From: Veillonellaceae bacterium SB90
GTDB lineage: Bacteria > Bacillota > Negativicutes > Selenomonadales > Selenomonadaceae
Assembly: GCA_902364065.1 (NCBI GenBank)
Contig: CABJCJ010000002.1
Location: 1-64,000, forward strand
Direction of reading: 5' to 3'
Length of the DNA: 64,000 nt
In this document: positions 25,329-33,700 of the stretch, in pieces
How positions within the stretch are numbered: position 1 is the first letter of the stretch
How the letters are laid out: the number at the start of each line of letters is the position of its first letter
Notes under the pieces: model-generated
Told to the model about the DNA's origin: nothing
What the model saw: only the letters and a program-made list of their open reading frames with translations
The model's database searches: none
Program-made: the position numbers and the translations under genes

Positions 25329-26565
25329 AGAGCACCCTCCTGACTTCTGAAAGCGACGTGATCCCCTGCAGGGCCTTCTGCCTGCCGTCCTGCCAGAGGC
25401 TCGCAAGGCCCTTGGACACAGCCAGCCGGCGGAGCTTCGCACGCGGCCACTGCTGCAGGATGCCGGCGCGCAATTCCTCATCGATGAGCAGCACTTCGCT
25501 CACCACCGTGCGCCCGCGATACCCCGTGCCGCCGCAGGCCGCACACCCTGTGCCGCAGGCCAGCTTTATCCCCGGCCGCCAGGCCTCCTGCAGCAGCGCA
25601 GCTTCCCTCGAGCCCGCCGGCACCTCCTGCCAGCGCCGGCACGCAGGACAGATGCGCCGCACGAGCCGCTGCGCCACGACGCCACTCAGGGTCGCCGCGA
25701 GCAGATACGCAGGCACGCCCATCTCGAGAAAGCGGTAGATGGCCGATACCGTGTCCTCCGTATGCAGCGTCGTCATGAGGAGATGCCCCGTCAAGGCAAT
25801 GCGCACGGCCATGGCCGCCGTCTCCTCGTCGCGGATCTCGCCCAGGAGGATGCCCGTGACATCCTGGCGCAGGATGGCCTTGAGCCCCGCGAGGAAGGTC
25901 AGACCGGCCTTCTCGTGGATTTCCACCTGATTGATGCCGGGCAGCAGCCGTTCAACGGGGTCCTCGAGCGTCACGAGGTTGTGTGCATCGTCGTTGAGCT
26001 CGCTGAGCGCCGCGTAGAGCGTAGAGGTCTTGCCCGAATTGACGGGCCCGCAGAGCACGACGAGCCCCGCGGGACGGTGTATGAGGCGGCGGAGGCCGGC
26101 GAGATGATTCTCGGAAAAGCCCAGCTCACCGAGCGCCAGCCCCTGCTGGCGGCCGCGCAGGAGGCGCAGCACGAGCACCTCCCCATGCGCCGCCGGCAGT
26201 GAGGATACGCGCAGGTCGATGTCATCCCGGTAGTGGATGTGGCCGTCCTGCGGCCGCTGCTGCTGTGCGATGTCCATGCCGGCCATAACCTTGAGGCGGG
26301 AGACGAGCGGCGGCATCAGCACGAGCGGCAGGCGGCCCGCCCCCCCCAGCAGGCCGTCACACCGGACGCGCAGACGCAGCTCCCCTGCCTGCGGCTCCAA
26401 ATGCAGGTCACTCGCGCCGCAGGCAATGGCCTCATCGAGCAGGAAATCCGCGAGCCGCACGATGCCAGCCCGTTCCTGCCGCCCTGCCGGCTGCGCCGCC
26501 CGCCGCTCCTCGCGCAGTACCTGCGCCGCAAGGATGCGCAGCGATTCAAATGGCCGTTTTCCCAT
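25303..26565 (-). CDS. PilB/GspE-type assembly ATPase
   Basis: 420 residues, shorter than PilB because the usual N-terminal MshE-like domain is missing; in that respect it resembles ComGA. It has SDLHLEPQ, Walker A GPVNSGKTSTLY (V-N replacing the usual T-G), Asp box, Walker B LGEIRDEET and His box TTLHTEDT. A four-cysteine zinc motif follows (CPAC, then CGTGCAACGG). The ATG at 26565 has GGAGGG six bases upstream. First gene of the pilB-pilT-pilC unit. Confidence 0.9.
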   Translation of the reverse strand: MGKRPFESLRILAAQVLREERRAAQPAGRQERAGIVRLADFLLDEAIACGASDLHLEPQAGELRLRVRCDGLLGGAGRLPLVLMPPLVSRLKVMAGMDIAQQQRPQDGHIHYRDDIDLRVSSLPAAHGEVLVLRLLRGRQQGLALGELGFSENHLAGLRRLIHRPAGLVVLCGPVNSGKTSTLYAALSELNDDAHNLVTLEDPVERLLPGINQVEIHEKAGLTFLAGLKAILRQDVTGILLGEIRDEETAAMAVRIALTGHLLMTTLHTEDTVSAIYRFLEMGVPAYLLAATLSGVVAQRLVRRICPACRRWQEVPAGSREAALLQEAWRPGIKLACGTGCAACGGTGYRGRTVVSEVLLIDEELRAGILQQWPRAKLRRLAVSKGLASLWQDGRQKALQGITSLSEVRRVLYGDGSALS

Positions 26566-26590
26566 AAGACACCCTCCTCATCTGCTTTTC

Positions 26591-26599
26591 TGTATATCA
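26591..26599 (-). promoter_or_regulatory. Possible extended -10 promoter of the pilB-pilT-pilC unit
   Basis: TGA-TATACA read leftward, about 30 bp before the ribosome binding site; no good -35. Confidence 0.35.
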
Positions 26600-26681
26600 C
26601 ACGAGAACAATGACTCATGATATCTCTTCGACACGCACATGCCGTTCTCCTGCCGAGGGGGCCTGCGGCAAAACGGGCAGC

Positions 26682-26714
26682 AAAAAAGGGCACTTCCCGG
26701 CATGGGAAACACCC
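26682..26714 (-). terminator. Terminator of the response regulator gene
   Basis: 11-bp stem with some G-T pairs (26688-26698 with 26704-26714, loop 5) followed leftward by six Ts. Confidence 0.75.
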
Positions 26715-26755
26715 TCTCAAAATCCGATTGCATGGCTCGCGCAAAGAGCCGCCTG

Positions 26756-27454
26756 TCACTTGGCGCTCACGGGACGGCTGAAGCGGTAGCCCACGCCGCG
26801 CACCGTCTCGATGGCATCGCCAAGCGCCGCATCGTATGGCGCGAGCTTGGCGCGCAGATGACGGATGTGGACATCGACCGTGCGCGTATCGCCGTAGTAC
26901 TCATAGCCCCAGATGCGCTCGAGCAGCTCGTCGCGCGAAAAGGCGCGGCCGGGATTCGTCACGAGCAGCTTCAGGAGTTCGTACTCCTTCGGCGTCAGCG
27001 TGAGCAGATGGTCGTGGACCCAGGCCTGATACGAGGAAAAATCCATGCGCAGGCCGCCGCTCTGCAGGACATCCTCCTTCGGCGGGGCGTCGTGGCTCGA
27101 ACGGCGCAGCACGGCCTTGATGCGGGCCATGAGCTCGCGCATCGAGAAAGGCTTGACGACGTAATCATCGGCACCGAGCTCGAGGCCGAGTACCTTGTCG
27201 ATTTCCTCCGCCTTGGCCGTCAGCATGATGACGGGGATGCTCGCGGTCCGTTCATCGGCCTTGAGCTGCCGGCAGACCGTCAGGCCGTCGACTTCCGGCA
27301 GCATGAGGTCGAGCAGGATGAGATCCATGCCGGGCGCGAGCTTCAGGGTCTGCCGCCCATCGGCAGCCGTTATGACCTCATAGCCGTTCTTCTTCAAATT
27401 GAATTCCAAAAGCTCCCGTATCGACGATTCGTCATCCACCACGAGGATCCGCAT
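26756..27454 (-). CDS. OmpR/PhoB-family response regulator
   Basis: About 232 residues. Receiver domain with the acidic pair in ILVVDDESSIR, phospho-acceptor Asp in LILLDLMLPEVDG, Thr in VIMLTAKAEE and Lys in DDYVVKPFS. The C-terminal winged helix has LTPKEYELLKLL, RDELLERIWG and TRTVDVHIRHLRAKL. It resembles PhoB/WalR regulators. ATG 27454 (MRILVVDD) has AAGGTGG about nine bases upstream and is preferred over GTG 27466. No histidine kinase gene is adjacent, which is unusual. It lies downstream of two envelope genes in the same direction. Confidence 0.92.
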   Translation of the reverse strand: MRILVVDDESSIRELLEFNLKKNGYEVITAADGRQTLKLAPGMDLILLDLMLPEVDGLTVCRQLKADERTASIPVIMLTAKAEEIDKVLGLELGADDYVVKPFSMRELMARIKAVLRRSSHDAPPKEDVLQSGGLRMDFSSYQAWVHDHLLTLTPKEYELLKLLVTNPGRAFSRDELLERIWGYEYYGDTRTVDVHIRHLRAKLAPYDAALGDAIETVRGVGYRFSRPVSAK

Positions 27455-27507
27455 ACTATCTTCCACCTTTCTGCCAGCCAGCCCGTTTCAATCCAGCGTT
27501 CCTGCTG

Positions 27508-28254
27508 TCAATCGTAATAATGCTCGCTGAGATCGATGAGATTGTCGCGCAGCTGACGCACGAAATCCCAGCGGTTGAGCTGGTCGGCCCCGACGGAGAA
27601 GGCATAGCCGCCGCGTGTCCAGTAGGCCACGAACGAATCGCTGGCAAGCTCCGCAATCTGCACCTGCGTCGCGCCAAGCTGCTGCATCTGCCAATCCGCG
27701 CCGTAAACGCCGCTGAACGTTTCGGCGTTCATGCCATCGCTCAAGAGAGCCGTGCGCACGACAAAGCGCGCACGCTTCTCTTCCTGACCGTAGCGCGACG
27801 TATAGTGGAGCTCCGCCGTCGTCCCGCCGATGATGTAGCGGTCCGTGAGCTCGAGGCCTGAGCTCAGCGGGAAGTAGAGCGGATGGAAGGACAGCGCTTC
27901 GACCATGGCTGCATAGGAATCGTACGGCACCATGGGATTCGGGATTTCCGAAGAAGCGACCGCTCCCGATTCCTCAGCATCAGGTGCCGATTCCTCAGCG
28001 GCAGCCGCCGTCCCGGAGGAAGCCGTCTCAGCCGCCTGGAGCTCTGCGTCAGCGGGAGCTTCCGTCTGCGCGGCCGCCTCCTCCGCTTCCGTTGCGGCAG
28101 GAGCCGTCTTGGCGGCTGCTTCCTGCGCTGCCGGTGCCGCCATCTGAGCAGCCTCCATATCGGCACTTGCAGCCCCGGCCTGACCAGAGCCTAGAAGCAG
28201 GCAGCCCGTCGCTGCCAGAGCCAGCCATTTCTGTTTCCCACTCATGAAATTCAC
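27508..28254 (-). CDS. Exported protein of unknown function with low-complexity linker
   Basis: About 248 residues. Signal peptide (KQKWLALAATGCLLLGSGQAGA), then an Ala/Glu-rich linker of about 100 residues, then a folded domain of about 140 residues (from VPYDSYAAMVEAL to RDNLIDLSEHYYD). I do not recognise a named family, although the C-terminal domain looks like a compact alpha/beta module. The GTG at 28254 has GGGGGA seven bases upstream and is favoured over ATG 28245. The open frame extends further upstream but would include coding-strand sequence of the SGNH gene and is unlikely. Same direction as the response regulator. Confidence 0.75.
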   Translation of the reverse strand: MNFMSGKQKWLALAATGCLLLGSGQAGAASADMEAAQMAAPAAQEAAAKTAPAATEAEEAAAQTEAPADAELQAAETASSGTAAAAEESAPDAEESGAVASSEIPNPMVPYDSYAAMVEALSFHPLYFPLSSGLELTDRYIIGGTTAELHYTSRYGQEEKRARFVVRTALLSDGMNAETFSGVYGADWQMQQLGATQVQIAELASDSFVAYWTRGGYAFSVGADQLNRWDFVRQLRDNLIDLSEHYYD

Positions 28255-28303
28255 GAAAAATCCCCCTGTCCATAAAATCCTTTTATCATTACTACAAATT
28301 ATA

Positions 28304-29767
28304 TTACAAAGCTCCGGTCGAGGCAATGCCTTCCATGCCGCCTGCATCTTCCTGACCGCTTTCCTGTGTCTGCTGCCACCGGTCGAGTTCAGCGTCAGCC
28401 TGCGCGCGGACGACGGTCCAGACGCTGTTGACATAGGCACCCATGAGGGCCTTGCCATTTGCATCGGGATGCAGGCCGTCGAGCGCGTACTCCGTCGGCA
28501 GTACCCCATCGGGCGCTTCGATGGCCAGAGCCATATCGATGTGGACCTGCGTGCGGATGTAATCGTTGACGGCGGCAAAACGGTCCTGCCAGTCATCAGC
28601 CGTCGGCTCATCAAACACATGCTGGATGTTGTCAGGATGGATCGGCGGCAGCGTCAGGAGAATGGGCCGGATGCCATGCGCAAGGCACATCTGGCGCATC
28701 GCCTCGAGGTCCGAGATCACGGCGTCCGCGTCCTCGCCGGCGCGCAGGCTGTTGCTGCCCGTCATGATCAGCAGGTACTGCGGATGGAACGGCAGCACAT
28801 CGCGCTCGAAGCGCGCGCGCGTCATGCCGCTCGTATCGCCGCTTTCCGAAAGGTTGATCGTGTCAAAGTCCAGGTAATGCAGCCAGCTGAAATGGAAATC
28901 CGCCGGGCTGTAGGAGAAATGGCCGCCGCCATGACTGATGCTGTCGCCGAGCACCGCGACCTGCCAGTCATCAGACGGCGCGGTGCGGAAGGAACGCACG
29001 GCCGACCACTCGCCGAGCGGCGCCCCCTCGGCATCGAAGGCATGGACGCGCCAGAAAAACGGCGTATCGCCGTAATGCGGCTCGGGGTCGTAAATCTCGG
29101 CCATCGTGGAGGAAAGCAGCTCGATGGGCTCGGCCTCGGGATGTTCCTCGGGATTCTCGTTGTAGATGGCCACTTCATAGCTCGCCGCATTCGACTGGCC
29201 GACCCAGGCGTAGACGGGATAGAGCAGTGTCTCCCCGCGCCTCCCGCCGAACTCCGAGGTCAGGACAGGAGCCTGCATCGGCGGCAGGTCTGGCGAGGTG
29301 TAGAGCGCGGCGAGCCCGCTGAACGGCGTGTACGGCGTGCCGTTGAAATCGATGGCCCGCACGCGCCAGTAGAGCGGCTCTTTGCCAAGTAATTCACCTG
29401 CAATATCCTGAAGCGGCGGATTGTAACGGTTCTGGTAGATGGCGCGCGTGCGGAAGATGGCTTCCGGCGACTCCTTCGCCTCCGACAAGTGCTCGGGAAC
29501 ATGGTCGAAAATCTCCATCTCGTAGCTCACGGCCTCCTCATCCGACTCCCAGGTCAGGATGGGCGAAAACGACACGGGCGTCGCCGCCGTCGTCGTGCTG
29601 AGGCCTGCTGGCGGCGGCGTCAGAAGGCGCGACGACGCCTCCTGGCGCGGCCAGCAGAGCAGGGTCCCCGCCACGACGAGCACGAGGACGAGCAGCAGGC
29701 CAAGGAAGTGCGGAAAATGCGGCAAAAAGGAACGGCGCACACGGCGCTCGGCACGTTTTTCTTTCAT
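28304..29767 (-). CDS. Membrane-anchored SGNH/GDSL hydrolase with fibronectin-like repeats
   Basis: 487 residues. One N-terminal membrane anchor (FLGLLLVLVLVVAGTLLCW) places the rest outside. Residues ~60-250 hold two FN3-like repeats (ILTWESDEEAVSYEMEIFD and YAWVGQSNAASYEVAIYN, each followed by a YWRVRAID or FWRVHAFD strand). The SGNH domain follows: block I AVLGDSISHGG, block III GSNSL, block V DGLHPD. Such enzymes are esterases or deacetylases acting on lipids, glycans or cell-wall esters; the substrate cannot be told. ATG 29767 has AGAGGTGG six bases upstream. Confidence 0.87.
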   Translation of the reverse strand: MKEKRAERRVRRSFLPHFPHFLGLLLVLVLVVAGTLLCWPRQEASSRLLTPPPAGLSTTTAATPVSFSPILTWESDEEAVSYEMEIFDHVPEHLSEAKESPEAIFRTRAIYQNRYNPPLQDIAGELLGKEPLYWRVRAIDFNGTPYTPFSGLAALYTSPDLPPMQAPVLTSEFGGRRGETLLYPVYAWVGQSNAASYEVAIYNENPEEHPEAEPIELLSSTMAEIYDPEPHYGDTPFFWRVHAFDAEGAPLGEWSAVRSFRTAPSDDWQVAVLGDSISHGGGHFSYSPADFHFSWLHYLDFDTINLSESGDTSGMTRARFERDVLPFHPQYLLIMTGSNSLRAGEDADAVISDLEAMRQMCLAHGIRPILLTLPPIHPDNIQHVFDEPTADDWQDRFAAVNDYIRTQVHIDMALAIEAPDGVLPTEYALDGLHPDANGKALMGAYVNSVWTVVRAQADAELDRWQQTQESGQEDAGGMEGIASTGAL

Positions 29768-29835
29768 GGCAGTCCACCTCTCTTTAAGAAAGAATGCAGC
29801 GAAAACATCCTCGTGATGCTCCGCTTCATGGTGAG

Positions 29836-29844
29836 ATTATAGCA
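29836..29844 (-). promoter_or_regulatory. Extended -10 promoter of the SGNH hydrolase gene
   Basis: TGC-TATAAT read leftward (-10 at 29836-29841), with TTGTGC 18 bp upstream as a weak -35. It is divergent from the recombinase promoter. Confidence 0.6.
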
Positions 29845-29914
29845 CAGAACATCCGCGCTGCACAATGTCAGCGCCGGAGAGTCGCATTTCCTTCCCAATT
29901 ACACGGATGTGATT

Positions 29915-29920
29915 TATAAT
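29915..29920 (+). promoter_or_regulatory. -10 box of the tyrosine recombinase gene
   Basis: TATAAT on the plus strand with no clear -35. The predicted start falls near 29927, so the in-frame GTG at 29926 cannot be the initiation codon and the ATG pair at 29959/29962 is used. Confidence 0.5.
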
Positions 29921-29961
29921 AAGGAGTGAATTCATCTTTAAAGAAACCAGTGAGGACTATG

Positions 29962-30945
29962 ATGCAGGCAGACAAGCATTTCATGCTGATCAAGAATCAG
30001 CGCGTTGAAGCCAATACAAAACTATCCGAAAAAGCCAAGCTGCGACTCAGCAAGTCGAAAGCCGACAATACGCTCAAGGCCTATCGGGCCGACTGGCGCG
30101 ATTTTGCCGCGTGGTGCGCCTACCACGGGGAACGCGATCTGCCGGCCGCGCCCGAGACGATTGTCAACTACCTCAACGACTTGGCCGACGACGCCAAGGC
30201 CAACACGGTCGCACGGCGCGTCACGGCCATCTCGGAGAACCATGTGGCGGCAGGCTATCAGGGCGAACGCAACCCCGCCAAGAGCAGCCTCGTGCGCGCG
30301 GCGATGGAAGCCATCCGCCGCGAGAAGGGCACGTTCCAGCAGGGCAAGACCCCGATCCTGCTCGAGACGCTCCAGGTGCTCGCGGACTGCTTCGACGACA
30401 CCATCGTCTCGCTGCGCGACCGCGCGCTCATCTTCCTGGGCTTTGCCGGAGCCTTCCGCCGCTCTGAGCTCGTGGCCATCCAGATCGAGCACCTGACCTT
30501 CACGAGCGAAGGCCTCATGATCCTCGTACCGCAGTCCAAGAGCGACCAGCTCGGCCGCGGCTCGACGATTGCCGTCCCCTACGCCCCCGATCCGTCCATC
30601 TGCGCGGTGCGCGCCGTGCAGGCATGGCTCGCGGCCGCCAACATCCACCGCGGCCCCCTCTTTCGTCCATTCACGCGCGCCCACACGCTGCGTGACAGCC
30701 AGCTCTCCGACAAATCCGTCGCGCTCATCATCAAGAAATACGCGAAGCTCGCGGGCTTCAACCCCGATACCTTCGCCGGCCACAGCCTGCGCCGCGGCTT
30801 CGCGACGAGCGCGGCCCAGCACGACGTCGATGCGCTGACCATCATGCGCCAGACGCGCCACCACTCAGAAAAAATGGTGCACCGCTACATCGAGCAGGGC
30901 AACATCTTCAAGGAAAACCCGCTCAATAAAATGTACAAGAAATAA
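29962..30945 (+). CDS. Stand-alone tyrosine recombinase
   Basis: About 327 residues. N-terminal SAM-like DNA-binding domain (DNTLKAYRADWRDFAAWCAYHG, then VNYLNDLADDAKANTVARRVTAI) and a catalytic domain with Arg in FRRSELVAI, His-x-x-Arg in GHSLRRGFAT, His in RQTRHHSEKM and Tyr in HRYIEQG. The full catalytic set is present. It differs from XerC/XerD in length and sequence. It is the only gene here facing right besides nadE and ends at a bidirectional terminator shared with pnp. No excisionase, attachment-site repeats or phage genes are visible. Start ATG 29962 (or 29959) follows GAGG closely. Confidence 0.88.
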   Translation: MQADKHFMLIKNQRVEANTKLSEKAKLRLSKSKADNTLKAYRADWRDFAAWCAYHGERDLPAAPETIVNYLNDLADDAKANTVARRVTAISENHVAAGYQGERNPAKSSLVRAAMEAIRREKGTFQQGKTPILLETLQVLADCFDDTIVSLRDRALIFLGFAGAFRRSELVAIQIEHLTFTSEGLMILVPQSKSDQLGRGSTIAVPYAPDPSICAVRAVQAWLAAANIHRGPLFRPFTRAHTLRDSQLSDKSVALIIKKYAKLAGFNPDTFAGHSLRRGFATSAAQHDVDALTIMRQTRHHSEKMVHRYIEQGNIFKENPLNKMYKK

Positions 30946-30955
30946 AAAGGAAGGC

Positions 30956-30993
30956 AAAAGGGCTGCCGCATTTTCATGCAGCAGCCCCTTTTT
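30956..30993. terminator. Bidirectional terminator between the recombinase and pnp
   Basis: 11-bp A-rich/GC stem (30956-30966 with 30981-30993) with A and T runs on the two sides, serving the convergent genes. Confidence 0.85.
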
Positions 30994-31031
30994 GCGTTTC
31001 AGCGCCGACAGCTCATGCTGACGCGATTTTT

Positions 31032-33101
31032 TTACAGTACGGCCTTGTGGCTCAGATTGATGCGGCCCTTGTCGTCAATCTCGACAACCTTGACCTGCAG
31101 CTGATCGCCGACCTGCACGACATCCTCGACCTTCTCGACGCGATGTTTCGCGAGCTGGGAGATGTGGCAGAGGCCCTCCTTGCCCGGCAGCACCTCGACG
31201 AATGCACCGAACTTCATGAGGCGCGTAACGCGGCCCGTGTAGACCTGGCCGACCTCGACCTCGCGCACGATATCCTCGATCATCTGCTTGGCCTTCTTCA
31301 TGCCCTCGGCATTCACCGACGAAATGAAGATATTGCCGTCCTCGTGGATGTCGATCTCCACGCCCGTTTCATCGATGATCTTCTTGACGACCTTACCGCC
31401 CGTGCCGATGACGTCGCGGATCTTGTCCGTCTTGATCTTGATTGTCTCAACGCGCGGTGCATACGGCGAGAGATCCGCCGCCGGCTTGTCGATGCACTCA
31501 AGCATCTTGCCGAGGATGAACGCGCGGCCGCGCTTGGCCTGCTGCAGAGCAGCCGAGAGAATCTCGCGCGACAGGCCGTCGACCTTGATATCCATCTGGA
31601 TGGCCGTGATGCCTTCCGTCGTGCCGGCGACCTTGAAATCCATGTCGCCAAGCGCATCCTCCATGCCCTGGATATCCGTGAGGATCGTGTACTTGTCCCC
31701 TTCCTTGACGAGGCCCATGGCGACGCCCGAAACCGGACGCTTGATGGGTACGCCGGCATTCATCAGCGAGAGCGTGCTGCCGCAGACCGAGCCCATCGAG
31801 CTCGAACCGTTCGACTCGAGCACCTCCGAGACGAGGCGGATCGTGTACGGGAATTCCTCGATGGACGGGATGACCGGCACGAGCGCGCGCTCCGCGAGGG
31901 CGCCGTGGCCGATCTCGCGGCGGCCCGGGCTGCGCATCGGACGCGCTTCGCCGACGCTGTAGCCAGGGAAGTTGTAGTGATGGATGTAATGCTTCGACGT
32001 CTCGGGTCCGAGGCCGTCGATGATCTGCTCATCGCCGAGCGAGCCGAGCGTCGTCACCGTGAGAATCTGCGTCTGGCCGCGCGTAAAGAGGCCGGAACCA
32101 TGCGTGCGCGGCAGGAGGCCGACCTCGCACGAAACGGGGCGGACCTCGTCGACCTCACGGCCGTCCGGGCGGATCTTCTCATGCGTGATCATGTGGCGCA
32201 CGACGGATTTCTCGAGGTCATGGATGGCGATGGCAATCTCCTTGTCCATCTCCGGATAGAGCTCGAGGAAGTGTTCCATCGTATCCGTCGTGATCTCGGC
32301 GATATTTGCGTCGCGATTAAGCTTGTCCGCGTTGCGCACGGCGGCATCGAGACGCTCCTTCGCATAGTCGCGGATGGCCTCCTCCATCTCGTGCGGCACG
32401 AGGAAGAGCTTCGGCTCGCTCTTTTCCTTGCCGCAGGCAGCCTGGATCTCCTGCTGGAACTCGACGAGGCGCTTGATCTCCTCGTGGCCGAACAGGATGG
32501 CGTCGAGGATGACATCCTCCGGCAGTTCATTCGCACCGGCCTCAACCATCATGACGGCATCGTGCGAGCCCGCGACCGTGAGGTTGAGCGTCGAAACCTT
32601 GCGCTGCTCCTCCGTCGGGTTGATGACGAACTCGTCGTCGACGCGGCCGACGCGCACGCCGGCAATCGGCCCCATGAACGGGATATCCGAAACCGTCAGG
32701 GCGCAGGACGCACCGATCATCGCGGCGAGCTCCGGCGCATTGTCCTGCTCGACCGAAAGGACCGTCGCGACGATCTGGACATCGTTGCGGAAGCCCTTCG
32801 GGAACAGCGGGCGGATTGGGCGGTCAATGAGGCGCGCGCAGAGGATGGCGTCACTCGACGGACGGCCCTCGCGCTTGATGAAGCCGCCCGGAATCTTGCC
32901 GGCAGCGTACATCTTTTCCTCATAATCAACCGTCAGCGGGAAGAAATCCACGCCCTCGCGCGGCTCGGATGAAGCCGTGGCCGTGACGAGCACGACCGTG
33001 TCGCCATAGCGCACCAGCACAGCACCATTGGCCTGCTTGGCAAGCTGGCCGTTCTCGATGACCAGCTTGCGGCCGCCGAGCTCTGTTTCAAAACGATGCA
33101 T
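31032..33101 (-). CDS. pnp: Polyribonucleotide nucleotidyltransferase (PNPase)
   Basis: 689 residues. Two RNase PH domains (the first starting near residue 15, the second around [15 protein letters not shown]) flank the helical domain. The phosphate-binding region of the second core contains [17 protein letters not shown] domain [18 protein letters not shown] and S1 domain [21 protein letters not shown] close the protein. It degrades RNA 3' to 5' with phosphate as part of the degradosome. It follows rpsO with a terminator between them, the classical rpsO-pnp pair. ATG 33101 with GAGGAGG upstream. Confidence 0.97.
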   Translation of the reverse strand: MHRFETELGGRKLVIENGQLAKQANGAVLVRYGDTVVLVTATASSEPREGVDFFPLTVDYEEKMYAAGKIPGGFIKREGRPSSDAILCARLIDRPIRPLFPKGFRNDVQIVATVLSVEQDNAPELAAMIGASCALTVSDIPFMGPIAGVRVGRVDDEFVINPTEEQRKVSTLNLTVAGSHDAVMMVEAGANELPEDVILDAILFGHEEIKRLVEFQQEIQAACGKEKSEPKLFLVPHEMEEAIRDYAKERLDAAVRNADKLNRDANIAEITTDTMEHFLELYPEMDKEIAIAIHDLEKSVVRHMITHEKIRPDGREVDEVRPVSCEVGLLPRTHGSGLFTRGQTQILTVTTLGSLGDEQIIDGLGPETSKHYIHHYNFPGYSVGEARPMRSPGRREIGHGALAERALVPVIPSIEEFPYTIRLVSEVLESNGSSSMGSVCGSTLSLMNAGVPIKRPVSGVAMGLVKEGDKYTILTDIQGMEDALGDMDFKVAGTTEGITAIQMDIKVDGLSREILSAALQQAKRGRAFILGKMLECIDKPAADLSPYAPRVETIKIKTDKIRDVIGTGGKVVKKIIDETGVEIDIHEDGNIFISSVNAEGMKKAKQMIEDIVREVEVGQVYTGRVTRLMKFGAFVEVLPGKEGLCHISQLAKHRVEKVEDVVQVGDQLQVKVVEIDDKGRINLSHKAVL

Positions 33102-33233
33102 ACGAACAATACCTCCTCAAATCTCTCTATCTGTTGAATGAAAACATCTCTTTATCGCATCTTGGATAACCCAGGCAAGCAAACATGCTTCCGATTTTTC
33201 AGTCTTTCCAATCCGGCATTTCAGCCAGAAAAA

Positions 33234-33255
33234 AAAGCGGGATTGCTCCCGCTTT
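33234..33255 (-). terminator. Terminator of rpsO
   Basis: 9-bp stem (33234-33242 with 33247-33255, loop 4) followed leftward by eight Ts. In other bacteria partial read-through here feeds pnp. Confidence 0.85.
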
Positions 33256-33280
33256 CCGCTTCAGGATCGCCTGCCAGCAA

Positions 33281-33559
33281 TCAACGCTCAACCGTGGAAC
33301 GCAGACCGAGCTTCGCGATGATCGAACGATAACGCTCAATGTCCGTCTTATAGAGGTAGCTGAGCAGACGGCGGCGATGGCCGACCATCTTCAGCAGACC
33401 GCGACGGGAATGATGATCCTTCTTGTGCTCTTTCAGATGCTCCGTCAGATACTGGATACGGGCCGTGAGAACAGCAATCTGTACTTCCGGCGAACCCGTG
33501 TCACCCTCGTGAACGGCATACTTCTGCATGATTTCCTGTTTTGCTTCCTGAGTCAGCAT
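33281..33559 (-). CDS. rpsO: Ribosomal protein S15
   Basis: 92 residues. Hallmarks [38 protein letters not shown] and [11 protein letters not shown]. It binds the 16S rRNA central domain early in 30S assembly. ATG 33559 has AGGAGG about eight bases upstream; the open frame to 33595 lies in the leader. It is a few residues longer than the usual 89, with an extra C-terminal STVER. Confidence 0.97.
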   Translation of the reverse strand: MLTQEAKQEIMQKYAVHEGDTGSPEVQIAVLTARIQYLTEHLKEHKKDHHSRRGLLKMVGHRRRLLSYLYKTDIERYRSIIAKLGLRSTVER

Positions 33560-33656
33560 GTTTGTTTTCCTCCTAGTCTTTCGTAAAACCTCCATCAGCC
33601 AAGAAAACGTCGGAGTTCTTCGCTATCTGGGCTGAGGTCTGCGCCTTTTCGGCACT
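33560..33656 (-). promoter_or_regulatory. Structured rpsO leader, candidate S15 autoregulatory element
   Basis: The ~95-nt leader can fold into a multi-branch structure: a long-range stem pairs 33630-33638 with 33588-33600 (one bulge), enclosing a hairpin (about 33603-33622), with a separate GTGCC/GGCGC hairpin near the 5' end. S15 represses its own mRNA through such leaders in several phyla. The specific fold here is inferred by eye. Confidence 0.4.
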
Positions 33657-33662
33657 TAAGAT

Positions 33663-33692
33663 AGTATATCACATGGCTTGGCGCCTTGTAAA
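33663..33692 (-). promoter_or_regulatory. Promoter of rpsO
   Basis: Leftward -35 TTTACA (33687-33692), 18-bp spacer, extended -10 TGA-TATACT (33663-33668). Confidence 0.75.
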
Positions 33693-33700
33693 GCAAAAGC

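Noticed and set aside
24252..25481. Longer PilT-like protein starting at 25481
   Set aside because: The first 51 residues are out-of-frame translation of the pilB end; ATG 25328 has a good ribosome binding site and gives normal PilT length.
33595..33700. Leader peptide or small gene before rpsO ending in a plausible sequence ([12 protein letters not shown])
   Set aside because: No start codon lies between the promoter and this stretch, and the region has RNA secondary structure that explains its conservation-like look.
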